From the NCBI GenBank assembly GCA_903813345.2, contig CAIIXF020000003.1:24007248-24071247 (forward strand): a DNA stretch of 64,000 bases. Direction: 5' to 3'. The stretch is from Owenia fusiformis (lineage: Eukaryota; Annelida; Polychaeta; Sabellida; Oweniidae). Made by a program: the position numbers and the translations under genes. The notes beneath the pieces are model-generated. The model saw only the letters and a program-made list of their open reading frames with translations, was not told where the DNA came from and made no database searches. This document shows positions 1 to 10,049 of the stretch, in pieces; positions within the stretch are counted from its first letter, which is position 1; every line of letters begins with the position of its first letter.

Positions 1-614
1 TTATTGCATACACCCATCAATTTCAATTTTACACATCTTATCTTATGTATCAGGTTGCATCAAGCTGTCTACACCTCAACCCATTTAATGAGCCATGTTA
101 CCAGATTTCACCTGCAGTTCGGAGGCAAGTTTACAAAAAATGGGATTACATGTTCACTTGCATGTTGATCTTACTGCTCCATTGTGCGAGAATATTCCAT
201 TGTTTCTTTTTGATTTTAATGGATATTTCGCCTATATGAGTATAATAGAGTACTCGACTTTTTACCTGACATTAAATTATCTCCAGAACTGTCATTTACC
301 TCCAAATTATATGAAGCGACAAGCCTCTTATTATTCCACTGGATGTAGTTCGTAAGAGCCACAGAGACCCTCTCCATCCATCTGTCCACCCTTTGCCCAT
401 TCATCGTTTCCTATGTCCCTCTGTACGTCTGTTCAGGTGGTTGGATTTGGTTCATATTTTATTGGCTGAAACCTGACATGCGTACCTGTGCTCAGGAAGG
501 AATTTCCAGTATGGTCACTCAATTTAAACGGGCTACTATTTTTCGTAAAAAATGTAATCTTTGGTAACTTAAATATGTTGGTAGAATTTGAAATTCAAGC
601 AATTTTTATTTCAG
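1..614. other. No gene seen; probably CTU2 intron sequence
   Basis: This AT-rich stretch precedes the first recognisable CTU2 exon. Short open frames occur on both strands, but none has a domain-like composition or flanking splice signals that I trust. It ends in a clear polypyrimidine tract and CAG acceptor for the exon at 615, so at least its 3' part should be intron. An upstream exon would have to end in phase 1 to join the exon at 615, and I found no convincing one. Confidence 0.5.
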
Positions 615-681
615 TAGTTTGGACAAGGAAGATCTGTTGCCACTGAGCTGTTACGGATGTAGGCTGATACTCAGAGAAATG
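615..681 (+). CDS. CTU2: CTU2-like (tRNA 2-thiolation subunit 2), third-last coding exon
   Basis: This is one of three + strand exons (615-681, 1882-1940, 8443-8491) that join into one open frame. CTU2/NCS2 pairs with CTU1/NCS6 in the cytosol and is needed for 2-thiolation of wobble U34 in tRNA-Lys, -Glu and -Gln. The exon follows a T-rich acceptor ending in TTTCAG and is followed by GTAAGA. It begins with one base completing an upstream codon and ends in phase 0. It reads SLDKEDLLPLSCYGCRLI, then LREM; the CxxC pair (SCYGC) resembles the cysteine pair near the C-terminus of CTU2 proteins, probably metal-binding. Joined to the next two exons it gives an acidic C-terminus ending YLLEDE, as I recall for the family. 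The N-terminal part lies outside the window. The identification rests on about 57 residues, matched from memory of the family. Confidence 0.68.
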
Positions 682-1881
682 GTAAGAATATTTGTAAGCT
701 GTTTTTCATCTGTCAATAAATGTATCCGTTGTCAAATGTGTTCACTTTCATTCAATCAGGGTGTCTCTGATTCACTTTATCCCCCTGCCAATCAGTGTGT
801 CACTTTAATGTGTCACATACTAATGTGTCACTTACTTAAGTGTCTCATTTCATTTTTTTTCCTTTAGTGACCTACATCCCTGCAAGATATGAGGTTTATT
901 TCCATCAAATTTTACATGATGAAGGAGAAAAATCAACTGTATCTTTACATACATTGCAATGCAAGTGATCAATCAAGTTGCGCTGTATATTCAGCTACCT
1001 TTGTACCGTATCATATATACTATATATTTAGTACAGTATGTTATAGATTTACATACATTCTCCTTGCATATATGCACGCATATTGTAGATTTACATACAT
1101 TCTCCTTGCAGAGTTCAACTACCTGTATACCTGGTGATATCATATATACTAGTATATTGTAGATTTACATACATTCTCCTTGCATATATGCACTCATACT
1201 GTAGATTTACATACATTCTCCTTGCAGAGTTCAACTACCTGTATACCTGGTGATACCATATATACTAGTATATTGTAGATTTACATACATTCTCCTTGCA
1301 TATATGGATGCATATTGTAGATTTACATACATTCTCCTTGCAGAGTTCAACTACCAATGTACCTGGTGATATCATATATACTAGTATATTGTAGATTTAC
1401 TTACATTTTCCTTGCATATATGCACGCATATTGTAGATTTACATACATTTTCCTTGCAGAGTTCAACTACCATTGTACCTGGTGATACCATATATACTAG
1501 TATATTGTAGATTTACATACATTCTCCTTGCATATATGCACGCACATTTTAGATTTACATACATTCTCCTTGCAGAGTTCAACTACCATTGTACCTGGTG
1601 ATATCATATATACTAGTATATTGTAGATTTACATACATTCTCCTTGCATATATGCACGCATATTGTAGATTTACATACATTCTCCTTGCATATATGCACG
1701 CATATTGTAGATTTACATACATTCTCCTTGCAGAGTTCAACTACCTGTATACCTGGTGATATCATATATACTAGTATATTGTAGATTTACATACATTCTC
1801 CTTGCAGAGTTCAACTACCATTGTACCTGGTGATATCATATATACTAGTATATTGTAGATTTACATACATTCTCCTTGCAG
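682..1881 (+). other. CTU2 intron ending in an amplified 3' splice site
   Basis: This 1.2-kb intron starts GTAAGA after ATG and ends CTTGCAG before the exon at 1882. Its 3' two thirds are a tandem array (see the repeat at 1018-1915) in which the acceptor and the start of the next exon are copied again and again. The 5' part (682-1017) is plain AT-rich sequence with three spaced occurrences of a TGTGTCAC/TGTGTCACTT motif near 795-845. Confidence 0.6.
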
Positions 1882-1915
1882 AGTTCAACTACCTGTATAC
1901 CTGGTAATATCATAC
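1018..1915 (+). repeat. About 116-bp tandem array carrying splice-acceptor copies
   Basis: The array alternates two related halves. Both contain GTAGATTTACATACATTCTC. One half ends CTTGCATATATGCACGCA; the other ends CTTGCAGAGTTCAACTACC and continues through the first ~30 nt of the downstream exon, then TATACTAGTATATT. The CTTGCAG acceptor followed by AGTTCAACTACC occurs eight times, near 1112, 1226, 1342, 1459, 1574, 1732, 1806 and 1881. Only the last leads into an exon with a donor (1882-1940). The seven upstream copies reach an in-frame TAG within about 50 nt. Confidence 0.9.
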
Positions 1916-1940
1916 AGGAGGCAGAGAAAAGAATAAGAAG
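1882..1940 (+). CDS. CTU2: CTU2-like, second-last coding exon
   Basis: This 59-nt exon lies between a CTTGCAG acceptor and a GTATGC donor. It starts in phase 0 and leaves two bases (AG) that complete an arginine codon with the first base of the exon at 8443. It reads SSTTCIPGNIIQEAEKRIR. The IP..I..EAE.R pattern resembles the (L)PP.I..EAE.R segment after the cysteine pair in CTU2 proteins. A second in-frame acceptor, CATACAG at 1911-1917, could give a version 12 residues shorter. The first 30-odd bases of the exon belong to the tandem array at 1018-1915, so the repeat spans the intron-exon boundary and this copy is the functional end of the array. Confidence 0.65.
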
Positions 1941-3698
1941 GTATGCATCTCAATTTTTTTACATTTTAAAAAACTTGTCTTTAATATCATTTCAAAATAT
2001 TTATTTTAGCACTGAATTTAATTAAAGTCATTTGAAAGTGTAGCTATCCAATATGGGAATAAGACATGAAGATCAATTTTTCAAATTAGTTTATACCATT
2101 ATGATATTAAGAAATATTAGTCCCATAATGCACTGCTCAACAAGGGAGACTGTTCCCAGAAGTCCTTGCAAAAGCTAATGTCATTAATTTAGTATATAAA
2201 TTGATACATTTGCTCACTGGCAACTCTAGGTTACTTTGGGAAATAATTTATCATAACATGTGCTGACTTTCAATTAGATATCTTTGATGATTTCCCTTCA
2301 TGAGGGATGTACTATAATCTAGTAAATATTTTCCACCCATCTATCTGTTCTTCCGTTATGTTATGTTTGTTAAAATAAATGCTTATGGAAAGGTGAATGA
2401 TTTACAGTTCTTTAACTCAGAAAAATATGGGATAAGATGTACGGAAAAGATTTACGCAAAATACAAATTAATTAAGAGAGGAATATAGCACTATCCAGGG
2501 CCCTCCTAAATGTTTTGCCCTTTTTGGAGTCCTTGATTTCCAACAGTTGCACACTCTAGTTTCTCATAAACTTTTCAGAGAAGATTGCATTTTTTAATGG
2601 TCTTTTCTGGCTTCTTTCTCAAATATTTATAGTTCAATGGAAATGTGACAGTAAACTCAAAGAATGATTTTTGATATTGCAAATGGTTTTGAAGATATCA
2701 TTTAATAACCATTATTGGCCAGATCATTTTTGAAAACATTCTTTTTATTCATTTAGTTTTGAAAATAATTTGTAACCCCCCCCCCCCTATTTCCCAAACA
2801 TATGTTTTTATAACAGATAATTATTACTAAGTGCAATATTAAGGTACTTCATACTTGTGAAACTACATATTTTGTAGGATGGGATTTGCTTCTATGATGA
2901 ATTGTCATTTCTAGTTTTGACAAATGAAGATGAGACTACAAATATACACTGTGCACTCTTACTAGTTATAAGTCCAATCTTAAACTTCTGTTCCATATCA
3001 TGCTTATTCTACACTATCTCTTTCAAGAATACCCCAATTTTCCACCATTTTCAGAGAATTTAATTAAAAAATGTATCTGGCCTGAGTTACATAACTCCCT
3101 GGCCTGACAATATACTTTTTGTTTCAGTTTCAACTGAGCATTGAGCTATTGTAATATTTTATCCAGGCACTTCAAGGCAATGAACGTCAGCCATAGCCCT
3201 ACAGCGGTTGTTTGTCGAGGCTGCCTTGTCTGATTAGACCATCATGTGTATGATTTATTAAGATGAATTTCATCACAAATTGATATAAATTAATGACTAC
3301 ATTGATGTTTCATCTTTAAGCCTTTACGTATATAGAATCACTTTGAAGAGATTTGCAGAATATTAATATTTTGAGCACAGTGTCTCTCCATGCAGCACTT
3401 TCACAGACAGACAGACAAACAATGTTTTATGCTATTTAATCGTATTAAAAAAGATGGTAGAGATGTTGACTAATTTCACATATTGTTCTTCTTCTTATTT
3501 TGGTGGATTTGCTGTTTTTTACATTTTGCGGCTACAAAAATTTAATTTGGCGGACTTGCAATATTATAATGTACAAATGGTACTAATTTACATGGTACTA
3601 AAATTACTAGGAAATTTGGCGGCTTCTTAATTTGGCAGACTTTAACAGTTTGGCGGATCCGTCAAATTAAAATGGCAGCCAAATTAAGTTGAAGCAGT
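1941..3698. other. CTU2 last intron, 5' part; no gene
   Basis: AT-rich sequence without a convincing exon. It contains a 12-nt poly-C run at 2776-2787. Near 3530-3690 lies a cluster of TTAATTTGGCGGAC-like words on both strands, ending just before the 36-bp satellite begins. The cluster looks like a worn short element, but clear ends are lacking. Confidence 0.5.
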
Positions 3699-5754
3699 AA
3701 GAGAGAATGAGGGAGAGATGTTGACTTAAGACATAAAAGAGAATGAGGGAGAGATGTTAACTAAAGACATAAAAGAGAATGAGGGAGAGATGTTGACTTA
3801 AGACATAAAAGAGAATGAGGGAGAGATGTTGACTTAAGACATAAAAGAGAATGAGGGAGAGATGTTCACTTAAGACATAAAAGAGAATGAGGGAGAGATG
3901 TTAACTTAAGACATAAAAGAGAATGAGGGAGAGATGTTGACTTAAGACATAAAAGAGAATGAGGGAGAGATGTTGACTTAAGACATTAAAGAGAATGAGG
4001 GAGAGATGTTCACTTAAGACATAAAAGAGAATGAGGGAGAGATGTTGACTTAAGACATAAAAGAGAATGAGGGAGAGATGTTGACTTAAGACATAAAAGA
4101 GAACGAGGGAGAGATGTTAACTTCAGACATAAGCGAGAATGAGGGAGAGATTTTGACTTCAGACATAAGCGAGAATGAGGGAGAGATTTTGACTTCAGAC
4201 ATAAGCGAGAATGAGGGAGAGATGTTGACTTAAGACATAAAAGAGAATGAGGGAGAGATGTTCACTTAAGACATAAAAGAGAATGAGGGAGAGATGTTGA
4301 CTTAAGACATAAAAGAGAATGAGGGAGAGATGTTGACTTAAGACATAAAAGAGAATGAGGGAGAGATATTGACTTAAGACATAAAAGAGAATGAGGGAGA
4401 GATTTTGACTTAAGACATAAAAGAGAATGAGGGAGAGATGTTGACTTAAGACATAAAAGAGAATGAGGGAGAGATGTTGACTTAAGACATAAAAGAGAAT
4501 GAGGGAGAGATGTTGACTTAAGACATAAAAGAGAATGAGGGAGAGATGTTGACTAAAGACATAAAAGAGAATGAGGGAGAGATGTTAACTTAAGACATAA
4601 AAGAGAATGAGGGAGATATGTTGACTTAAGACATAAAAGAGAATGAGGGAGAGATGTTAACTTAAGACATAAAAGAGAATGAGGGAGAGATGTTGACTTA
4701 AGACATAAAAGAGAATGAGGGAGAGATGTTGACTTAAGACATAAAAGAGAATGAGGGAGAGATGTTGACTAAAGACATAAAAGAGAATGAGGGAGAGATG
4801 TTGACTTAAGACATAAAAGAGAATGAGGGAGATATGTTGACTTAAGACATAAAAGAGAATGAGGGAGAGATTTTGACTTAAGACATAAAAGAGAATGAGG
4901 GAGAGATGTTGACTTAAGACATAAAAGAGAATGAGGGAGAGATGTTGACTTAAGACATAAAAGAGAATGAGGGAGAGATGTTGACTTAAGACATAAAAGA
5001 GAATGAGGGAGAGATGTTAACTTAAGACATAAAAGAGAATGAGGGAGAGATGTTGACTTAAGACATAAAAGAGAATGAGGGAGAGATGTTGACTTAAGAC
5101 ATAAAAGAGAATGAGGGAGAGATGTTGACTTAAGACATAAAAGAGAATGAGGGAGAGATGTTGACTTAAGACATAAAAGAGAATGAGGGAGATATGTTGA
5201 CTTAAAACATAATAGAGAATGTGGGAGAGATGTTGACTTAAGACATTAGAGAGAATGAGGGAGAGATGTTGACTTAAGACATAAAAGAGAATGAGGGAGA
5301 GATGTTGACTTAAAACATAAAAGAGAATGAGGGAGAGATGTTGACTTAAGACATTAGAGAGAATGAGGGAGAGATGTTGACTTAAGACATTAGAGAGAAT
5401 GAGGGAGAGATGTTGACTCAAGACATAAATGAGAATGAGGGAGAGATGTTGACTAAAGACATAAAAGAGAATGAGGGAGAGATGTTGACTTAAGACATAA
5501 AAGAGAATGAGGGAGAGATGTTGACTTAAGACATAAAAGAGAATGAGGGAGAGATGTTGACTTAAGACATAAAAGAGAATGAGGGAGAGATGTTGACTTA
5601 AAACATAAAAGAGAATGAGGGAGAGATGTTGACTTAAGACATTAGAGAGAATGAGGGAGAGATGTTGACTTAAGACATTAGAGAGAATGAGGGAGACATG
5701 TTGACTCAAGACATAAATGAGAATGAGGGAGAGATGTTGACTCAAGACATTAAA
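3699..5754. repeat. 36-bp satellite array, about 57 copies
   Basis: The unit is AGAGAATGAGGGAGAGATGT followed by TGACTTAAGACATAAA, 36 bp, repeated with few changes. Common variants are TTAACTTAAG, TTCACTTAAG, GACATTAGAG and GACATAAGCG, and the variants cluster in blocks as expected from unequal exchange. Because 36 is a multiple of three, the complementary strand has a long stop-free frame (5017-5745) that reads as a 12-residue repeat. I take that as a by-product, not a gene. The array lies in the last CTU2 intron, and three detached copies follow at 6345-6490. Confidence 0.95.
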
Positions 5755-6124
5755 GTGTCTTTCTGAGACTTAGAAGGAGAAATTTGAGATTTCGAGCCAT
5801 ATGTCTCAAGAAAATGCTCTTACCTTTCTGGTAGGATGAGTTCAGGTGCCAAAAACAGCTGATCAAAGGATATATATCATTTTCTAATTGAAAATTTTTG
5901 TTGAGCCATGCATTTTTGACACTGTTTTGACAGGAAGTCATACCCAAAATGAAAACTGAAGAAAACAACATTTATCCTAAATGTACATCAAAATACTTAC
6001 TCAGACATGCAAAATGTTATTATTAGTAGTAATGCTAATCATTTTTAAGAAATTTAAGCATGTAAATAAGACTTTTTTCGTCCATAATTATATAGATAAA
6101 GAATTTCTTCCTTCAGAAAGCTCT
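5755..6124. other. Spacer between satellite blocks; no gene
   Basis: Unique-looking AT-rich sequence separates the main 36-bp array from the tRNA-like element and the three detached monomers. A minus-strand open frame at 5750-5971 has no recognisable features. Confidence 0.4.
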
Positions 6125-6207
6125 GGCACTGTGGTGTAGTGGTTAGAGCTTTGGGCTCAATCAGACTTTTATTCCAAGAGATCTGGGTTCAAATCCCAAG
6201 GGTGGAA
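6125..6207 (+). other. Degenerate tRNA-like sequence (tRNA pseudogene or SINE head)
   Basis: An A box (TGGTGTAGTGG, 6132-6142) and a B box (GGTTCAAATCC, 6186-6196) are spaced as in a tRNA gene, with a GGG/CCC T-stem core. The putative acceptor halves do not pair, and the anticodon arm does not fold convincingly. It is therefore better read as a tRNA pseudogene or the head of a tRNA-derived SINE than as a working tRNA gene. It sits between two blocks of the 36-bp satellite and is followed by a T-rich tract. Confidence 0.5.
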
Positions 6208-6344
6208 CATGTTTTTATTCTTTATTTTTGTTTTTTTTTCATTTTGATCCACAATATTTCTAAAATAAATTTTTATATATGGCACTTAAACCATATCTAG
6301 TATTTCCAAGGGTTTTAATTTTTAGATGAAATGATAGAAAGTTA

Positions 6345-6490
6345 CTTTAAAGAGAATGAGGGAGAGATGTTGACTAAAGACATAAAAGAGAATGAGGGAG
6401 AGATGTTGACTTAAGACATAAAAGAGAATGAGGGAGAGATGTTGACTTAAGACATAATGACATAAGACATAAGAGAATGAGGGAGTGGGG
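6345..6490. repeat. Detached 36-bp satellite monomers (3-4 copies)
   Basis: Same unit and orientation as the array at 3699-5754 (AGAGAATGAGGGAGAGATGT). The block begins inside unique sequence and decays at its right end (GACATAATGACATAAGACAT). It is separated from the main array by ~590 bp holding the tRNA-like element, so an insertion or transposition may have split or seeded it. Confidence 0.9.
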
Positions 6491-7936
6491 TCATATCTTG
6501 GTAAGGAGACTAGGAAGATGGCAGGAGGTGACAAAGAGCTAGGATGCTTCTCCCTTAGGAGACAATGGGATAGAGTTGATGTCGCTACTTTACTGTGACA
6601 TCACATACTGTCTCCATCCATCTGCCTGTCACTCTATACATCCAAACTTGTTTCCATCATTTTATACCGCTAAAAATTGTATTTCCTGGGGTTTTCCCTA
6701 TTTACAAACATTGACAATGAGAGTGTAGAATGATGTCAACTTTGTACACATTAGAACACACTCATGTACATTTCTACTCAATTAGGGTCCCTGGTCTATA
6801 AATTAGGCCCCTCATACATGAAAACTAAAATTTGAAATAACTCGAACACTGGATTGAATATAGAGTTGAATATTTCAGTAATACATTGATTAATTAAACA
6901 TTGCATGAAAAACTGGAATTTTCAATTTCCAAGAAAGAATGGGGTGTAATTGAAATAGTTGAGGTTTTCTAGATGGGAGGGATTGGTATAGGTGATGCCA
7001 GAACCATGTTGTGTCATTAGCGTATCCTGTGGGTTCATCTGGTGACATTTTGCTCAGTCCCATGGGTGTGGTATTTAACAATCACCATACCTTCCGCACT
7101 TAAATGGTTATCTGATCTGTGTAGTTTTACTCAAGTTGACTAATTATGACCCTTGCTACTTTCTGTCATGACAGGAACCATTGTGTCAAAATCTCATTAT
7201 ATTTCAACTTTAAAATTAAATCAAAATTAAATCAATCTCGAAATATGCCCCACGAAATTCAGAACGCCTTCTCTTTTAGTTTAATAACAATTCAACTTTG
7301 GATAGTTATTTAATGTTTTTTGTCAAGAATAATTTGTGTCATTGGTGTATGGTTGTCCCAATGTCATTTGTAAAACGGCCATTAGTTTTCTGTGTTTTGT
7401 CATCATTGATATATCATCGTCATGACAATTAGTCAAACTAATGGGATAATTAGATCAACATCTTTTCAGGTGGATCATAAAATCTACAATTTGCAATAAT
7501 GGCTGAAAAATCAACAAGGTTTATGCATTTTGGTTGGATTTATATATATATAAGATTTGATATAGTGTATATTAATATGTCTATGATAATATGATTTTTT
7601 TTTTTTTTTTAATTTTATTTGTGAAAATTGTCGTCTCATTCAAGCAGGTAAAGGATTAGGAATTGTCATTTACATATGAACTTATAATATTATTAATGGA
7701 GTGCTTGTCACAGGGTATTGAACTGTCTGTCAAAACATAATACTGTAACTACTTAGCGACCCAAGTTCTAGCTATGTAGCTTCCGTTACAAGTTTTAAAA
7801 CATTGGTTTAGGTACTCCCTACTGTAAATATCTTCAACCATATTCATATACGATCGTATATACCATCGTACATCAAAAAAATCAAAATGTTACCATTGTT
7901 GAGACCCTGAACACACATGCAGCTTAACTTTTGTAA
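6491..7936. other. CTU2 last intron, middle part; no gene
   Basis: AT-rich intron sequence with a short TATATATATA run near 7540 and a poly-T run near 7593-7610. Open frames such as 6890-7081 (-) show nothing recognisable. Confidence 0.45.
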
Positions 7937-8110
7937 CTTAGCTTGGATTCGCAATTCGCAAAGCCTGTTGGCTACCGGATTTACCTGCAACTCATTTAAA
8001 TATGAATAGTACCTGCCACTATTCCATTCATACTTAAATGAGTTGGTCATGAAATATTAGGTAATCCGGTAGCCAACAGGCGTTAGTTGCATTCGCGAAT
8101 ACAAGCTAAG
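7937..8110. mobile_element. Foldback (inverted-repeat) MITE-like element, 174 bp
   Basis: The two halves are imperfect reverse complements over nearly the whole length. The outer ends are CTTAGCTTG on the left and CAAGCTAAG on the right. The inner arms share GCCTGTTGGCTACCGGAT and its complement, then AACTCATTTAA and its complement. The central loop is short, around 8018. The structure is typical of a foldback element. No target-site duplication is clear. It lies inside the last CTU2 intron, about 330 bp from the acceptor. Confidence 0.75.
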
Positions 8111-8442
8111 GCTTTCATTTGATGTTTTATACCTGTCTTATATGAACCGATTCTTATTAATTGTACATGGAAGTTGTTCCCCTGTATATTGAGAATTATA
8201 TATTGTGGTAAACAGACTGCTAAGCTAAGATCAATTTCTAACTTCATTATTCATTGCCAAAAGTAAAACACAGTTTTATCTATACAGGACAAAATATAGA
8301 TGAATGCCAAGATACAACTTCATATGCACATATTAAACTGTAACTTAAGCCATGGTTTTATTTAACTTTATTTTAATATAGCTGTAGATTCTGATTTCAC
8401 TGGGTGTCCATTGTTGATTAATAGATATTATTATGTTTGCAG

Positions 8443-8491
8443 GAGTGCAATGAAGTCCAGTATCCAGGGGTACCTACTAGAGGATGAATGA
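8443..8491 (+). CDS. CTU2: CTU2-like, last coding exon with stop codon
   Basis: The acceptor is TTATGTTTGCAG. The first base, G, completes the arginine codon begun at 1939-1940, and the exon then reads SAMKSSIQGYLLEDE and stops at TGA (8489-8491). After the previous exon this gives EAEKRIRR-SAMKSSIQ-GYLLEDE, a basic helix followed by an acidic tail, which is the feature that most strongly suggests CTU2. Phase and frame agree across all three exons. An AATAAA (8493-8498) begins two bases after the stop. If it is used, the 3' UTR would be only a few tens of bases and would end inside the 31-bp repeat that follows. Another AATAAA is at 9968-9973. Confidence 0.68.
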
Positions 8492-8500
8492 TAATAAAAC

Positions 8501-8625
8501 AGGAGTTAACCTTAAGTACAGTCAGCCTATAAGGAGTTAACCTTAAGTACAGTCAGCCTATAAGGAGTTAACCTTAAGTACAGTCAGCCTATAAGGAGTT
8601 AACCTAAAGGACAGTCAGTCTGTTA
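8501..8625 (+). repeat. 31-bp tandem repeat, 4 copies, directly after CTU2 stop
   Basis: The unit AGGAGTTAACCTTAAGTACA plus GTCAGCCTATA occurs three times almost exactly, then a fourth, diverged copy ending GTCAGTCTGT. The array begins 10 bp after the stop codon, so it is either 3' UTR or immediately downstream of a very short UTR. Confidence 0.9.
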
Positions 8626-10049
8626 TGGATGGTCGGGTCATGCTTAATTCCAAAGAGTTATCTGAATGAATTTAAACGAAGCACAGCAGATCTATCTGAA
8701 TATATTTTTAAACAATTTGAAGTATAAAGTTCTCAGATATCTGACTTATTTCAACATGTGGGCTGGGACTATTTCATTCATGATATTATTTCAGTTTTGG
8801 CAGGATTCAAAGGAAGAGTGTCTTTATAAAGTATTTCAATTGTAAATGTCTTTTAAACCTTAAAATGACATCAAATTATGTTTTTTTAATCAAGGTCAAT
8901 ACTTTTATGTTTAAATATTTATTGTATTTTGAAAATTTGGGATCACTTGCTTGATAACAGATTTTTGAAAACTTTATCACACTCAAGGCCTGAAATTAAA
9001 TGACTCTTATACATGTCAGGCTAATGGTAAAATGAGAAAGTAATGCACATTCCACAAAGACCCATGGGCTATGGTATCCCTTGTAGTGTAATGCCGCTTT
9101 TTTATGGTTGTTTTAAAGGCACTCCTACTTTCTGAAACCAACCATGTTTTATTCTACTGAGCTACTTCTACAAAAGTATCCAAAATATAAGAATTAATGC
9201 GTTACTTCATCCTCCAAACAAAGGCCTCCAGAACTCGTACCTCATTCATCTTGCTAGAAGGAACGTAGTGGATGATGTCTGGAGTCCCACGTTCGAAGGA
9301 TGGCAAATCTCGTAAAATGTGAATAATAAGCCAAGTATGAAATATTCCCATTCTTTGAAATCAGATAGATATCCCATAGTGCCTGTTAAGTTTAATCACT
9401 GACTTCATTATAACCACTCTTGAGTAGAGCCGGCACAACCAGAAACCAGAAACACACTGTGGAGAGTCAGTGGTAGTCATACTATATATCTGATCACATG
9501 TCAGAATTAATCTAAATAGATATGCATATCCAGGACCAAATATGGACAAATGAAACAATTAAAAACATAACACCAAGAGGATAGATATTACCATACAATA
9601 TTTTCAGGTTGTATTTATGATTAGTAATCTCATATTTCAAAATGTAATGATTGTATGGACATGATTTGTATATACTATCTGCAGTAAACACCTAATGAAA
9701 ATATCTGTTTTCTTCTGTCAATGTCTTCAATAACAGATTGTATACTCACTTTTCCATATTAGGTGTCACTTTTACAAATTAAATGAACTGGACCTATGTA
9801 TACAATCTGTATGTAGCTTACATATAGTGTATCCACAACGTTTCTACAATTACAATACAAAGTAAAGTAGAATGTAAAGTGTATTGAGACTATAGACTGG
9901 TTTTATTAATTGAAAAGTATATAACTTCTATTTAATTTGACAGAATTGTAACTTTTATTTTAACATGAATAAATTATAAACTGGATCAAAACAGATGTTT
10001 CAATCTTTTTCTTTGCTTTTAGCCAGTAATGATCTCCGGCGTTTATTGT
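8626..10049. other. Intergenic or CTU2 3' UTR; no gene
   Basis: AT-rich sequence without a convincing reading frame. An AATAAA at 9968-9973 is a possible distal CTU2 polyadenylation signal, but it is not supported by anything else. Confidence 0.4.

Noticed and set aside
5017-5745. 242-residue minus-strand open frame with 12-residue repeats
   Set aside because: It is exactly the 36-bp satellite read in a stop-free frame. There is no non-repetitive part, no splice context and no start context, and changes between units are not biased to silent sites as far as I can see.
6125-6207. Functional tRNA gene
   Set aside because: A and B boxes are present, but the acceptor and anticodon stems do not pair; kept only as a tRNA-like or SINE-head sequence.
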